Origin: JANRKB01 sp033763695
Lineage (GTDB): Bacteria > Planctomycetota > Phycisphaerae > Phycisphaerales > UBA1924
NCBI GenBank assembly: GCA_033763695.1
Contig: JANRKB010000053.1
Location: forward strand, 1 to 27,046
Direction: 5' to 3'
Length of the DNA: 27,046 bases
Part shown: piece after piece, positions 1-6,305 of the stretch
Layout of the letters: every line of letters begins with the position of its first letter
Numbering within the stretch: the first letter of the stretch is position 1
The notes under the pieces: model-generated
Told to the model about the DNA's origin: nothing
Seen by the model: the letters and a program-made list of their open reading frames with translations, nothing else
The model's database searches: none
Translations under genes and position numbers: made by a program

Positions 1-471
1 CTGACCAACCCGATGTTCACGGTGCAGTATGGAACCGGACGCGTCGGCATCAACACCCCGACTCCTGCGGCGACGCTGCAGGTCAACGGCGAGGCCCGAG
101 CCAACAGCGTCCGAGCCGATGGCGAGGCCCGTGCCGCGACGGTGGTTGCCACGACAGGGGTCCAGACTCCGGCTGTGACCTTCGGCGACGGAACCATCCA
201 GACGACAGCCGTGCGCATGATCCGTTTCCAAACGACCCTCAATGTCGGTGATATGAGTGCAGGCGTGCAGTATCAGTGGTCCAGGAGCGTTCCGGGTGGA
301 GTGGTCCTCAACGGCTCAGAAACTGTCATTCTGAACTGGGTTGGCCCGGTGCCGAATGGGCTTCTTCTCTTGCCGGCTTCAGTGTCGGGTGGCCAGATCA
401 TAATTTGGCTGCGCGCAGAGGAAACGAGAGACTACGGCTCGAAAACAGTCAACGTTACCGTTCTCCAATGA
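1..471 (+). CDS. Fibre/surface-repeat protein, C-terminal part (5' truncated)
   Basis: The reading frame is open from the first base of the window, so the start lies upstream and only the last 156 codons are present. The visible part contains the pattern GRVGINTPTPAATLQVNG followed by two copies of an A-x-S/T-V repeat and the phrase FGDGTIQTTAV. This combination (VGIxTxxPxxxLxVxG, then F-x-DGTxQTTA) is typical of long extracellular or tail-fibre-like repeat proteins that are common in planctomycetes and phages. The last 80 residues are a beta-rich, Gly/Val-rich tail without a recognisable domain. No peptidase S74 chaperone motif is seen. The exact function is unknown; a cell-surface role is inferred. 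Confidence 0.6.
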   Translation: MTNPMFTVQYGTGRVGINTPTPAATLQVNGEARANSVRADGEARAATVVATTGVQTPAVTFGDGTIQTTAVRMIRFQTTLNVGDMSAGVQYQWSRSVPGGVVLNGSETVILNWVGPVPNGLLLLPASVSGGQIIIWLRAEETRDYGSKTVNVTVLQ

Positions 472-487
472 ACGACGCGACATCGAC

Positions 488-511
488 CTTGCCGCAACTG
501 CTGGCGGCAAG
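488..511 (+). terminator. Hairpin after fibre-like gene
   Basis: Perfect 8-bp inverted repeat CTTGCCGC / GCGGCAAG with an 8-base loop, 17 bases after the stop codon of the first gene. There is no following T run, so it would be an atypical or factor-dependent terminator. Confidence 0.4.
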
Positions 512-720
512 TGGCTCGATCAAATTGTGCCACGACTCATCCGAGTCTTCGAGGATGATCGTGCTCTGTCTTTTCTCTTGCCTTCGCGCTTCTCTATCCC
601 ACGAGCCCACTGCGTCCTCAACCGCGAAGCGGTTGTGGTCAAGAGCGTCACGTCGTCGCGCAGCGACACCCGACGACTGCCCCGCCGCCGCCGCGGCTCG
701 TTGCCCTTGGATCGTGCGTC

Positions 721-752
721 TTCGTGTCTTCGTGTCTTTGTGTCTTTGTGCC
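721..752. repeat. Four tandem 8-bp units (TTCGTGTC type)
   Basis: Four adjacent 8-bp units: TTCGTGTC, TTCGTGTC, TTTGTGTC, TTTGTGCC. Read on the minus strand they become the (G/A)(G/A)CACAAA / GACACGAA pattern, the same family as the array at 9711-9734 in the his operon but in the opposite orientation. Confidence 0.75.
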
Positions 753-785
753 ACTGAGATGCTCGGCTCTGCGAGCATCTCAGTG
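752..785. repeat. Perfect 14-bp inverted repeat
   Basis: CACTGAGATGCTCG and its exact reverse complement are separated by a 6-base loop. The hairpin abuts the 8-bp repeat array and would be very stable. It could be a bidirectional terminator or a REP-like element; the sequence alone does not say which. Confidence 0.7.
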
Positions 786-832
786 CCGCGCCGCCAGCGC
801 ATGCGTCCGCCTCGCCACGCGCTCAATCGCCC

Positions 833-860
833 CCTTCTCCCCGCGCCTGCGGGGAGAAGG
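833..860. repeat. REP-like palindrome (CCTTCTCCCCGC)
   Basis: Perfect 12-bp inverted repeat CCTTCTCCCCGC / GCGGGGAGAAGG around a 4-base loop, followed by a CCGGGGATGAGGGG-type tail. This layout resembles the widely dispersed CCCTCTCCC...GGGAGAGGG elements of many bacterial genomes. Only one copy is in this window. Confidence 0.6.
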
Positions 861-1024
861 CCCGGCGCAACCGGGGATGAGGGGCCACGCTCGTCTGCTG
901 CGGGACAAGCAGCAGGAGTCGCGGTTCGAGCGCCGTCCCCTGCGCGAGCACGTCACCGACGCGCCGCCCGAAGCCGAAGCGAAAGCGTCATCCGCCCCGC
1001 CGCTCGCAAAACCTACACTCCCCC

Positions 1025-1570
1025 ATGGCTTCACTGACCTCGCCGCCGGCCTTGCCCTACAAGATCGCCACGCTCGTCGACCTGCGCGACGATCAGGGGC
1101 GGATCCTGCTTCTCAAGCGGGCAAAGGCGCCGAATCAGGGATTGTGTTCGCCGATTGGCGGCAAGCTCGATGTTGAGGCGGGCGAATCGCCGGCGCAGTG
1201 CGCCCGCCGCGAGGTGTTTGAGGAAGCGGGCATTGATGTGCCGATCGAGCGGTTTCACTTGCTTGGGCTGGTGAGCGAGTGCGCATTCGAGGGCCGCGGC
1301 CACTGGCTGATGTTCGTCTATCGCGTGCTCGGCCCCGTATGGGTCGAGCCGCGTGACATGCGGGAGGGCCGCCTCGACTGGCACCATCCGAGCGAGCTTG
1401 AGCAACTGCCGCTGCCCGACACGGACCGTCGGATCATCTGGCCGCTGATCCGGCGGCATGAGACGCCGAGGTCGGCGGGGCAGCCGGGGTTCTTTGCAGT
1501 CCACATCGACTGCCGCCATGACCCGATCCGCTGGGCCGTGGAGCAGGAAACATGGCCGGAGAAGGCATGA
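1025..1570 (+). CDS. NUDIX hydrolase
   Basis: A 181-residue protein with a full NUDIX box near residues 46-68: G-G-K-L-D-V-E-A-G-E, then seven residues, then REVFEEAGI, which fits GX5EX7REUXEEXGU. Such enzymes hydrolyse a nucleoside diphosphate linked to another group, using a metal bound by the REXXEE glutamates. The N-terminal strand VDLRDDQGRILLLKR is typical of the fold. Substrate cannot be told; the closest feel is a cytosolic (d)NTP or nucleotide-sugar house-cleaning enzyme. The ATG follows a C-rich stretch without a Shine-Dalgarno site. It stands alone between two long intergenic regions. Confidence 0.85.
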   Translation: MASLTSPPALPYKIATLVDLRDDQGRILLLKRAKAPNQGLCSPIGGKLDVEAGESPAQCARREVFEEAGIDVPIERFHLLGLVSECAFEGRGHWLMFVYRVLGPVWVEPRDMREGRLDWHHPSELEQLPLPDTDRRIIWPLIRRHETPRSAGQPGFFAVHIDCRHDPIRWAVEQETWPEKA

Positions 1571-1996
1571 GGCCAAAATCTGTTGGGTACATGGACGGAC
1601 AGGCGTTCGAGAGCGTCGCCCGCTACGACCCTGCCGACGGAACCCGCCTAAAGTCCGCGTCCGTTTTCGTTCGACGCTCCCGCGGTGTGCGGGATCCAAG
1701 GGGCGGGGCGGCACGAACTCATCTCGCGGCACGACCCTGATGTCGTTTCCCGCGTCGACGATTGCCGCGTTCTGGATTGGGCGGTGCGGGTCACCAGTCT
1801 GATCGCCGAGCCGCGGGTTGATCGTCGAACTGCAGTTTGAACTGATCGCTGACTGACCTGTTGGTGGGCCTTTTCGTGGGCCAGATCGTGGGCCTATGAC
1901 TGGCCCTATGCCTGGGCCGTTCAGTTGGCCTTGTACCGGGGTCGTCCGCCATGCCGCATGGGTGGCGGGTCACGACCCGACTTTGAGGGATTTTCG
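1571..1996. other. Intergenic region upstream of pdhA
   Basis: 426 bases with no supported gene. Small frames on both strands lack family features. Its most regular part is a 12-bp phased repeat at about 1864-1935. The last 12 bases carry the pdhA ribosome binding site (GAGGGA, 1985-1990). I see no clear -35/-10 pair. Confidence 0.6.
1864..1930. repeat. Phased 12-bp repeat array (GTGGGCC-N5)
   Basis: Seven-base cores start every 12 bases at 1864, 1876, 1888, 1900, 1912 and 1924: GTGGGCC three times, then CTGGCCC, CTGGGCC and GTTGGCC, each followed by five variable bases. Weaker units (ACTGACC at 1852) extend it upstream. It lies 67-133 bases before the pdhA start codon. Confidence 0.75.
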
Positions 1997-3157
1997 ATGT
2001 CGCAAGCCGCCGCCAAGCCCGCCGCTTCTTCGAACTCTGGCCAGGGGATCCCCCGCGCTGAACGGCGTGCGTCGGACCTGCTCTCGCCGCAGACGCTGGT
2101 GAAGTGGCTGCGCGACATGTACCTGATCCGCGAGTTCGAGAATCGCACGGCTCAGGCGTATCAGCAGGCCAAGATCGGCGGCTTCTGCCACCTGTACATC
2201 GGGCAGGAAGCGACAGCGGTCGGCACCATCAACGCGCTGAACCACGACGACCCGATCATCACGGCGTATCGCGACCACGGCCACGCGCTGGCCCGCGGCA
2301 TGTCGCCCGAGGCGTGCATGGCTGAGATGTTCGGTAAATCGGGCGGCTGCGCCAAGGGCAAGGGCGGCTCGATGCACATGTTCGACAAGCCCAACTGGCT
2401 GTTCGGCGGGCACGGCATCGTCGGCGCACAGACGCCGGTCGGCGCGGGCCTGGCGTTCGCCGCGAAGTATGAACTCGAAGTGCTGGGCGAATCGCTGAGC
2501 GGCGGCCCGGCCAAGAAGAAGGTGTCGCTGGCGTACCTGGGCGACGGCGCTTTGAATCAGGGCGCGCTGCACGAGGCGATGAACCTCGCGGGCCTGTGGG
2601 GCATCCCGGTCATCTTCGTGGTCGAGAACAACGGCTATTCGATGGGCACGGCGATCGAGCGCGGCACGACGATGGCGCACGACCTGACCAAGAAGGCCGA
2701 GGCGTACGGCATCGAGGGCGCGATCATCGACGGGTTTGACGTGCTGGAGCTGTACGACGACTTCAAGCCGCTGGTGGATCGCTGCCGCGAGGAGCAGCGC
2801 CCGGCGTTTGTTGATCTCAAGACGTATCGCTACCTCGGGCACTCGATGTCGGACCCGCAGAAGTATCGCACGAAGGAAGAGGTCGAGCAGTTCAAGAGCA
2901 AGGACTCGATCGATCGCCTGGCGCACCAGCTCATGAACGAGCGCAAGGGCCCGGGCGGCACGCCGATCCTGACCGAGCAGCAGTTCATCGAGATGCAGAC
3001 CGAGGTGAAGGAAGCGGTGAAGCGTTCGATGGAGTTCGCCGAGTCGTCGCCAGTGCCGGACATGGAAGAACTGTGGACGGACGTGCTGCTGAATCCGATG
3101 CCGAACATGAGCCCGATGGGCGAGTACAAGATCGGCGCAAAGAACCCGCTGCTGTGA
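1997..3157 (+). CDS. pdhA: Pyruvate dehydrogenase E1 component, alpha subunit
   Basis: A 386-residue thiamine diphosphate-dependent E1 alpha subunit. It decarboxylates pyruvate and passes the acetyl unit to the lipoyl E2, together with a beta subunit. The TPP/Mg motif is clear: GDGALNQG near residue 182, followed about 28 residues later by VVENNGYSMGT. The phosphorylation-loop-like YRYLGHSMSDP and the N-terminal MYLIREFENR and HLYIGQEA motifs are diagnostic. The frame stays open 24 codons upstream, but the ATG at 1997 has GAGGGA six bases before it and fits the family start. The length fits alpha alone, so E1 beta, E2 and E3 must be encoded outside this window. It is preceded by a phased repeat array. 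Confidence 0.93.
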   Translation: MSQAAAKPAASSNSGQGIPRAERRASDLLSPQTLVKWLRDMYLIREFENRTAQAYQQAKIGGFCHLYIGQEATAVGTINALNHDDPIITAYRDHGHALARGMSPEACMAEMFGKSGGCAKGKGGSMHMFDKPNWLFGGHGIVGAQTPVGAGLAFAAKYELEVLGESLSGGPAKKKVSLAYLGDGALNQGALHEAMNLAGLWGIPVIFVVENNGYSMGTAIERGTTMAHDLTKKAEAYGIEGAIIDGFDVLELYDDFKPLVDRCREEQRPAFVDLKTYRYLGHSMSDPQKYRTKEEVEQFKSKDSIDRLAHQLMNERKGPGGTPILTEQQFIEMQTEVKEAVKRSMEFAESSPVPDMEELWTDVLLNPMPNMSPMGEYKIGAKNPLL

Positions 3158-3198
3158 AGCGGCGCTCGCGATGAGCGACGGCGCGGAAGGTCGGACAT

Positions 3199-3732
3199 GT
3201 GACGAGCGATGACGCAACCCCGGTGAGACGACGGCGTGTCTGGGGCTGGGTTGTCGCGTGCGTTCTTGGCCTCGCCGCGTTCGTTTGGACGAACTGGCAG
3301 CATTCATTCTGGTTTGATCGCACCAGCGGCTACATGACCGGCACCTACAAGATCGCAGGTGTGCGGGTGTGGTCGTATGCCGAGCCGACGCGCGTGAGCG
3401 AGATGCTTGGCTCGACGTACGACGAGACGACGGCGGATCGGCGATTTGTCGGATCGTCGTTTTTTGGAGGCGTCGCGTGCGGGCGCGGCGGGCCGTACAT
3501 GGTGCATTGTTCTCGTGCCGCGGAAGCGATTGGGCAGATCGATGGATCTGAGGGGAAGGCGCGTCTCTTGCGGGAGGTCATGACGCGACTGGATGAAGTG
3601 CTCTCACGCAATTGGGGCACGGCGGTGGTTTTTGAGCGAGAGAATGGGAGTCGCAGCATTGTCGCGCGCGGCGCGGATGGGGAGTTCTTGTTTCGAGTCT
3701 CGGCGTCAGACACGCCGAATCCCGCCGAATGA
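3199..3732 (+). CDS. Hypothetical single-pass membrane protein
   Basis: A 177-residue protein that I cannot assign to a family. A GTG start is chosen because GGAAGG lies eight bases upstream. After a short Arg-rich cytoplasmic tail (residues 10-14) comes one hydrophobic helix, about residues 15-32 (VWGWVVACVLGLAAFVW), so the positive-inside rule puts the remaining 140 residues outside. The outer part has scattered aromatic residues and two cysteines (CGRGG and HCSR). It follows pdhA by 41 bases and may be co-transcribed, but nothing links it to pyruvate metabolism. Confidence 0.7.
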   Translation: MTSDDATPVRRRRVWGWVVACVLGLAAFVWTNWQHSFWFDRTSGYMTGTYKIAGVRVWSYAEPTRVSEMLGSTYDETTADRRFVGSSFFGGVACGRGGPYMVHCSRAAEAIGQIDGSEGKARLLREVMTRLDEVLSRNWGTAVVFERENGSRSIVARGADGEFLFRVSASDTPNPAE

Positions 3733-3745
3733 GATCCGCGGCGGT

Positions 3746-3834
3746 GTGGCGCCTCTTCGAGGCTCAGGGATCAAGGGGCGGTGCTGACCCGGGGTTGGCA
3801 CCCCGGGCTTGGAACTGGCGGCCCTTCGGGCCTG
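3746..3834. repeat. 89-bp direct repeat, copy 1
   Basis: Matches 4259-4347 at 84 of 89 positions with no gap. It contains two hairpins: CCCGGGGT / ACCCCGGG with a TGGC loop, and GGCCC / GGGCC with a TTC loop. This double-hairpin layout is REP-like. Confidence 0.8.
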
Positions 3835-3843
3835 AGGAGGAGT

Positions 3844-3995
3844 GCGACGAGCGGTCGGAGGATCGCGATGAGCGAACGGAGAATCGCGTCGCACGTTTGG
3901 AGTTTGCGTCGGGCGTTTGGAATCGCGTTGAGCGTTTGGCAGTCGCTTCGGTCGGTCGGAGAGCGCGTCGCGCGTGAGGAAATCGCGGATACGAG
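3844..3995. repeat. Degenerate 20-bp tandem array
   Basis: Units beginning GCG(A/T)(T/C)(G/C) start at about 3844, 3865, 3886, 3906, 3925, 3945, 3965 and 3985, a steady spacing of 19-21 bases. The middle units share GCGT(T/C)G then CGTTTGG. The period is not a multiple of three and there is no credible protein, so this is a non-coding repeat. Confidence 0.65.
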
Positions 3996-4209
3996 GGTGC
4001 GGGTTGGCTCGGGCGGGGATCATTTCGCCGTCCGCGCGGGCGCGATTCCTCCGCCCCTGCCGGGGCGGGATTGGGGGAGCCGCATTCCACGGGTTTCGCT
4101 CGCCGCGGCGCGGCTCGCGGCACCCGTGGCTACAGCCCGTCGCCCGCGTTGCGGGCGAAGACAGATTCGATCGCGAATAAAGTGGATGCTCCGCGGCGGA
4201 GAAGGGCCC

Positions 4210-4270
4210 GGAAGCACTTGAGTTGCCGGTCGAAGCCGCCGGAGATGAGGGCGGACGAGTGGCGCCTCTT
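4210..4270. repeat. 61-bp direct repeat, copy 1 (partner at 4370-4430)
   Basis: This stretch (starting GGAAGCACTTGAGTTGCCGG) recurs exactly 160 bases later with about seven mismatches. The first copy runs directly into the 89-bp repeat at 4259; the second runs into a broken version of its beginning (GTGTCGCCTCTTCG). Confidence 0.75.
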
Positions 4271-4347
4271 CGAGGCTCTGGGATCATGGGGCGATGCGAA
4301 CCCGGGGTTGGCACCCCGGGCTTGGAACTGGCGGCCCTTCGGGCCTG
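4259..4347. repeat. 89-bp direct repeat, copy 2
   Basis: Second copy of the repeat at 3746-3834, with the same two hairpins (CCCGGGGT/ACCCCGGG and GGCCC/GGGCC). The five differences lie in the left half; the hairpin half is identical, which suggests it is the conserved functional core. Confidence 0.8.
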
Positions 4348-4459
4348 CGGAGCAACGAGACGCGTGGTCGGAAGCGATTGAGTTGCCGGTCGAATCAGTC
4401 GGAGATGAGAGCGGACGAGTGTCGCCTCTTCGGCGCTTCGCGATGACGCGTCACGGCCC

Positions 4460-4486
4460 GGCTCGGAGATCCGAGCCACCAAAGAC
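4460..4486 (-). repeat. 27-nt palindromic element 3' of prmC, copy 1
   Basis: GGCTCGGA and TCCGAGCC flank a GA spacer, followed on the plus strand by ACCAAAGAC. The same 27 bases occur at 19947-19973. In both places the element lies just after the stop codon of a minus-strand gene, in the same orientation, so it may serve as a terminator or mRNA 3' end. Confidence 0.7.
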
Positions 4487-4489
4487 GCA

Positions 4490-5413
4490 TCACGTCTTTC
4501 GCGCGACGATGACGCGTTGGAGGCCGTCGACATCGCGGAGGATCTGCACGTCGGTGAGCGTGGAAGTTGCGGAGACGAGTGCCGCGGCTTGCTGGGCGCG
4601 GCTGTCGGCGACTTCGATGAGCATGAGGCCGCCGGAGCGGAGCAGCGTGGGGCCATCGACGAGGAGGCGGCGGACGAAGTCGAGGCCGTCGACTCCGCCG
4701 CGGAGGGCCTTGTGGGGCTCGTGGTCTTTGACGTTTGGCTCGACGGCCCCCCACTCATCGTCGGGGATGTAGGGCGGATTGCTGACGAGGTAGGAGACGC
4801 CGCCGGCGTGACGCGTGCCGGGGTAGTCGATGATGGGCGCGAGCAGATCACCCTCGAGCAGATCGAGACGATCGGCGACGGCGTGGCGCTGGGCGTTTTG
4901 GCGGGCGACGGCGAGCGCGTCGGCGCAGACATCACTGGCGGCGGCGCGGGCCTTGGGGAGATTCTTGAGCAGCGCGATGGCGACGCAGCCGGAGCCGGTG
5001 CAGACGTCGGCGATGAGCAGGCCCTCGCCGCCTGAGGCGGGTGTGGCGAAGCCGGGCGTGTTGCGGGCGTGCTGGAGGACGTGTTCGACGATGGTTTCGG
5101 TGGCGGGGCGCGGGATGAGCACGCGCTTGTCGACGTGGAAGGGCATGCCGAAGAACCAGGCTTCGCCGACGAGGTATTGCACAGGCTCGTGCTTGAGAGC
5201 GCGACCGACGAGATCGCGGAGGGTCTGGCGCTCAAGGGGCGATGCGGGGCGATCGGGGTCGAGGTAGAGCTTGAGGCGATCGCAGCCGAGCACGTGGGCC
5301 ATGAGCATCTCGGCGAGGAGACGCGGGGCGTCGAGTTCGCGCTGGAAGAAGGCTTGCTGCATCCAGGCGAGGAGACGCCGCGTCGTCCATGTTTCGGTCG
5401 CGGGGAGGCTCAT
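4490..5413 (-). CDS. prmC: Peptide chain release factor N5-glutamine methyltransferase
   Basis: A 307-residue AdoMet-dependent enzyme that methylates the glutamine of the GGQ motif in release factors. The N-terminal helical domain (about residues 1-85) ends with YLVGEAWFFGMPFHVDKRVLIPRPATE, the family hallmark stretch, of which LIPRPATE is the core. The AdoMet site DVCTGSGCVAIAL and the catalytic SNPPYIP motif follow. The frame is open 29 codons further upstream, but that extension only translates a purine/pyrimidine simple repeat, so the start is placed at the ATG at 5413, where the family N terminus (LPATETWTTRRLLAWM) begins. No Shine-Dalgarno site is visible. prmC often follows prfA; here prfA is absent from the window. 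Confidence 0.93.
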   Translation of the reverse strand: MSLPATETWTTRRLLAWMQQAFFQRELDAPRLLAEMLMAHVLGCDRLKLYLDPDRPASPLERQTLRDLVGRALKHEPVQYLVGEAWFFGMPFHVDKRVLIPRPATETIVEHVLQHARNTPGFATPASGGEGLLIADVCTGSGCVAIALLKNLPKARAAASDVCADALAVARQNAQRHAVADRLDLLEGDLLAPIIDYPGTRHAGGVSYLVSNPPYIPDDEWGAVEPNVKDHEPHKALRGGVDGLDFVRRLLVDGPTLLRSGGLMLIEVADSRAQQAAALVSATSTLTDVQILRDVDGLQRVIVARKT

Positions 5414-5432
5414 GGGGGAGGGTATGGGGGAG

Positions 5433-5507
5433 GAGGGTGAGAGGGTGAGGGGGTGAGGGGGTGGAGAGATGCGAGACATGAGACAGGAGACAGGAGACAC
5501 GAGACGA
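5433..5507. repeat. Tandem 8-bp and 7-bp arrays upstream of prmC
   Basis: Four 8-bp units (GAGGGTGA twice, GGGGGTGA, GGGGGTGG; 5433-5464) are followed by five 7-bp units (GAGACAT, GAGACAG twice, GAGACAC, GAGACGA; 5473-5507). They fill the gap between prmC and the upstream prepilin-type gene, so any prmC promoter must lie in or beyond them. Confidence 0.8.
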
Positions 5508-5524
5508 GAGGCAGGCGGCTGCGG

Positions 5525-6196
5525 TTACGGCAGGGGCGTGAGCCAGGTTGGAGATTGCTGTTTGAGGAGGCGGGCGGAGCCGTCGAAGAAGGCGGCGTTG
5601 AGTGCTCGGCCGCGGTCGTGCGGGCGGGCGATGCGCTGGGCGCGATGGTCGGCGAGACGGAAGTCGAGGACGCTGGCGGTGCGATCAGGCGGGGCGGCGT
5701 TGGTGGCGGTGATCGCGACGCCGGAGTCGATGAAGGCGATGGCGTCGGCGGGTGAGGCGATGAGATCCATGCGGACGTGGGTCTGCGCGAGGTCGTAGTT
5801 GGCGCGATCGCCGGGCTGGCCGCTGAGGCCGGTGGCGTTGATCGCGTAGGTGCGGGTCATGGTGCGGGCGTTGAGCGTGCGGACGGCGGGGCAAACGAGA
5901 ACGGAGGCGGGCGTGTAGGACGCGCTGCCGCTGGCGTTGGTGCCGGCGTCCTGCTGGACCTGCAAGGCCCAGTTGGGAACGGAGGCGTAGGGCAAGCCGA
6001 GGGCGGGGCCGGAACCCTTGAACTGATCGGCGTAAGCACGGCAGATGAGCTGAATCTGGCGGAGATTGGAGGCACAGCCGGCGGCGCGGGCGGCATCGCG
6101 CGAGGCGGCGAGCGTGGGCACGAGGATGCCGACGAGCAGCGCGATGACGCCGATGACGACGAGGAGCTCGAGGAGTGAGAAGCCGCGGGATCGCAC
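5525..6196 (-). CDS. Prepilin-type N-terminal cleavage/methylation domain protein
   Basis: A 223-residue pseudopilin-like protein. The class III leader is MRSRG followed by FSLLELLVVIGVIALLVGIL: cleavage between Gly5 and Phe6, Glu at position +5 of the mature protein, then a hydrophobic helix used for membrane insertion and pilus assembly. The C terminus contains RALNAAFFDGSARLL, like the H-x9-DG ending common in planctomycete pseudopilins. The frame is open to 6331, but the GTG at 6196 gives a normal short leader and leaves room for the his leader peptide on the other strand (6251-6304); longer starts would overlap it. The upstream sequence has no Shine-Dalgarno site. It may be a type II secretion or competence-type pseudopilin; the substrate is unknown. 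Confidence 0.85.
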   Translation of the reverse strand: MRSRGFSLLELLVVIGVIALLVGILVPTLAASRDAARAAGCASNLRQIQLICRAYADQFKGSGPALGLPYASVPNWALQVQQDAGTNASGSASYTPASVLVCPAVRTLNARTMTRTYAINATGLSGQPGDRANYDLAQTHVRMDLIASPADAIAFIDSGVAITATNAAPPDRTASVLDFRLADHRAQRIARPHDRGRALNAAFFDGSARLLKQQSPTWLTPLP

Positions 6197-6214
6197 GAGC
6201 GAGAATATGAGGGC

Positions 6215-6245
6215 TTGACCGGGGCCGATCGGCGGCAACAATACT
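6215..6245 (+). promoter_or_regulatory. Possible his operon promoter
   Basis: TTGACC at 6215-6220 matches the -35 consensus at five of six positions. Candidate -10 boxes are AACAAT (6237-6242, 16-base spacer) or AATACT (6240-6245, 19-base spacer). Either would start transcription within a few bases of the leader ATG at 6251, so the leader peptide mRNA could be nearly leaderless. The call is tentative. Confidence 0.35.
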
Positions 6246-6250
6246 TGGCG

Positions 6251-6304
6251 ATGACCTTCACGAGCCACCATCATCATCACCGCGAGACCCGCAGGGCTGC
6301 GTGA
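6251..6304 (+). CDS. hisL: his operon leader peptide
   Basis: A 17-codon frame encodes MTFTSHHHHHRETRRAA, with five consecutive histidine codons (CAC CAT CAT CAT CAC). It ends 36 bases before an intrinsic terminator and 142 bases before hisG. This is the architecture of the enterobacterial hisL leader (seven histidines), where ribosome stalling for lack of charged His-tRNA prevents terminator formation. The His-codon segment (6266-6280) can pair with GTGATGGTG at 6301-6309, as the pause hairpin of an attenuator would. No clear Shine-Dalgarno site is present. Confidence 0.85.
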   Translation: MTFTSHHHHHRETRRAA

Positions 6305-6305
6305 T

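Larger units (their letters stand above)
472..1024. other. Repeat-rich intergenic region
   Basis: 553 bases with no convincing gene. The overlapping frames here translate the repeats into Arg-rich or simple peptides. It holds a terminator-like hairpin (488-511), a small CAACCGC/GCGGTTG hairpin near 619-635, an array of 8-bp units (721-752), a 14-bp perfect inverted repeat (752-785) and a 12-bp perfect inverted repeat (833-860). The NUDIX promoter presumably lies between about 900 and 1024, but I see no clear boxes. Confidence 0.6.
3733..4489. other. Intergenic repeat island
   Basis: 757 bases between the convergent hypothetical gene and prmC. Long frames cross it on several strands, but they translate nested repeats and have no family features, so I call no gene. 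Contents in order: an 89-bp repeat copy, an array of about eight 20-bp units, an inverted repeat around CCGCCCCTGCCGGGGCGG (about 4050-4068), a CCACGGGT...ACCCGTGG pairing (4087-4132), two copies of a 61-bp repeat, the second 89-bp copy, and a palindromic element after prmC. Confidence 0.7.

Noticed and set aside
276..1176. Several 75-250 codon frames on both strands between the fibre gene and the NUDIX gene
   Set aside because: They overlap the repeats and translate to Arg/Ala/Ser-rich or TTCGTGTC-derived peptides with no family motif. No ribosome site supports them.
1791..1973. A 60-codon minus-strand frame with an RPT-type four-residue repeat
   Set aside because: The peptide repeat is only the 12-bp DNA repeat translated. 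There is no family match and no ribosome site.
3706..5235. A 509-codon minus-strand frame over the repeat island and prmC
   Set aside because: It is the out-of-frame shadow of prmC plus repeats, with Ser/Pro/Arg-rich low-complexity translation.
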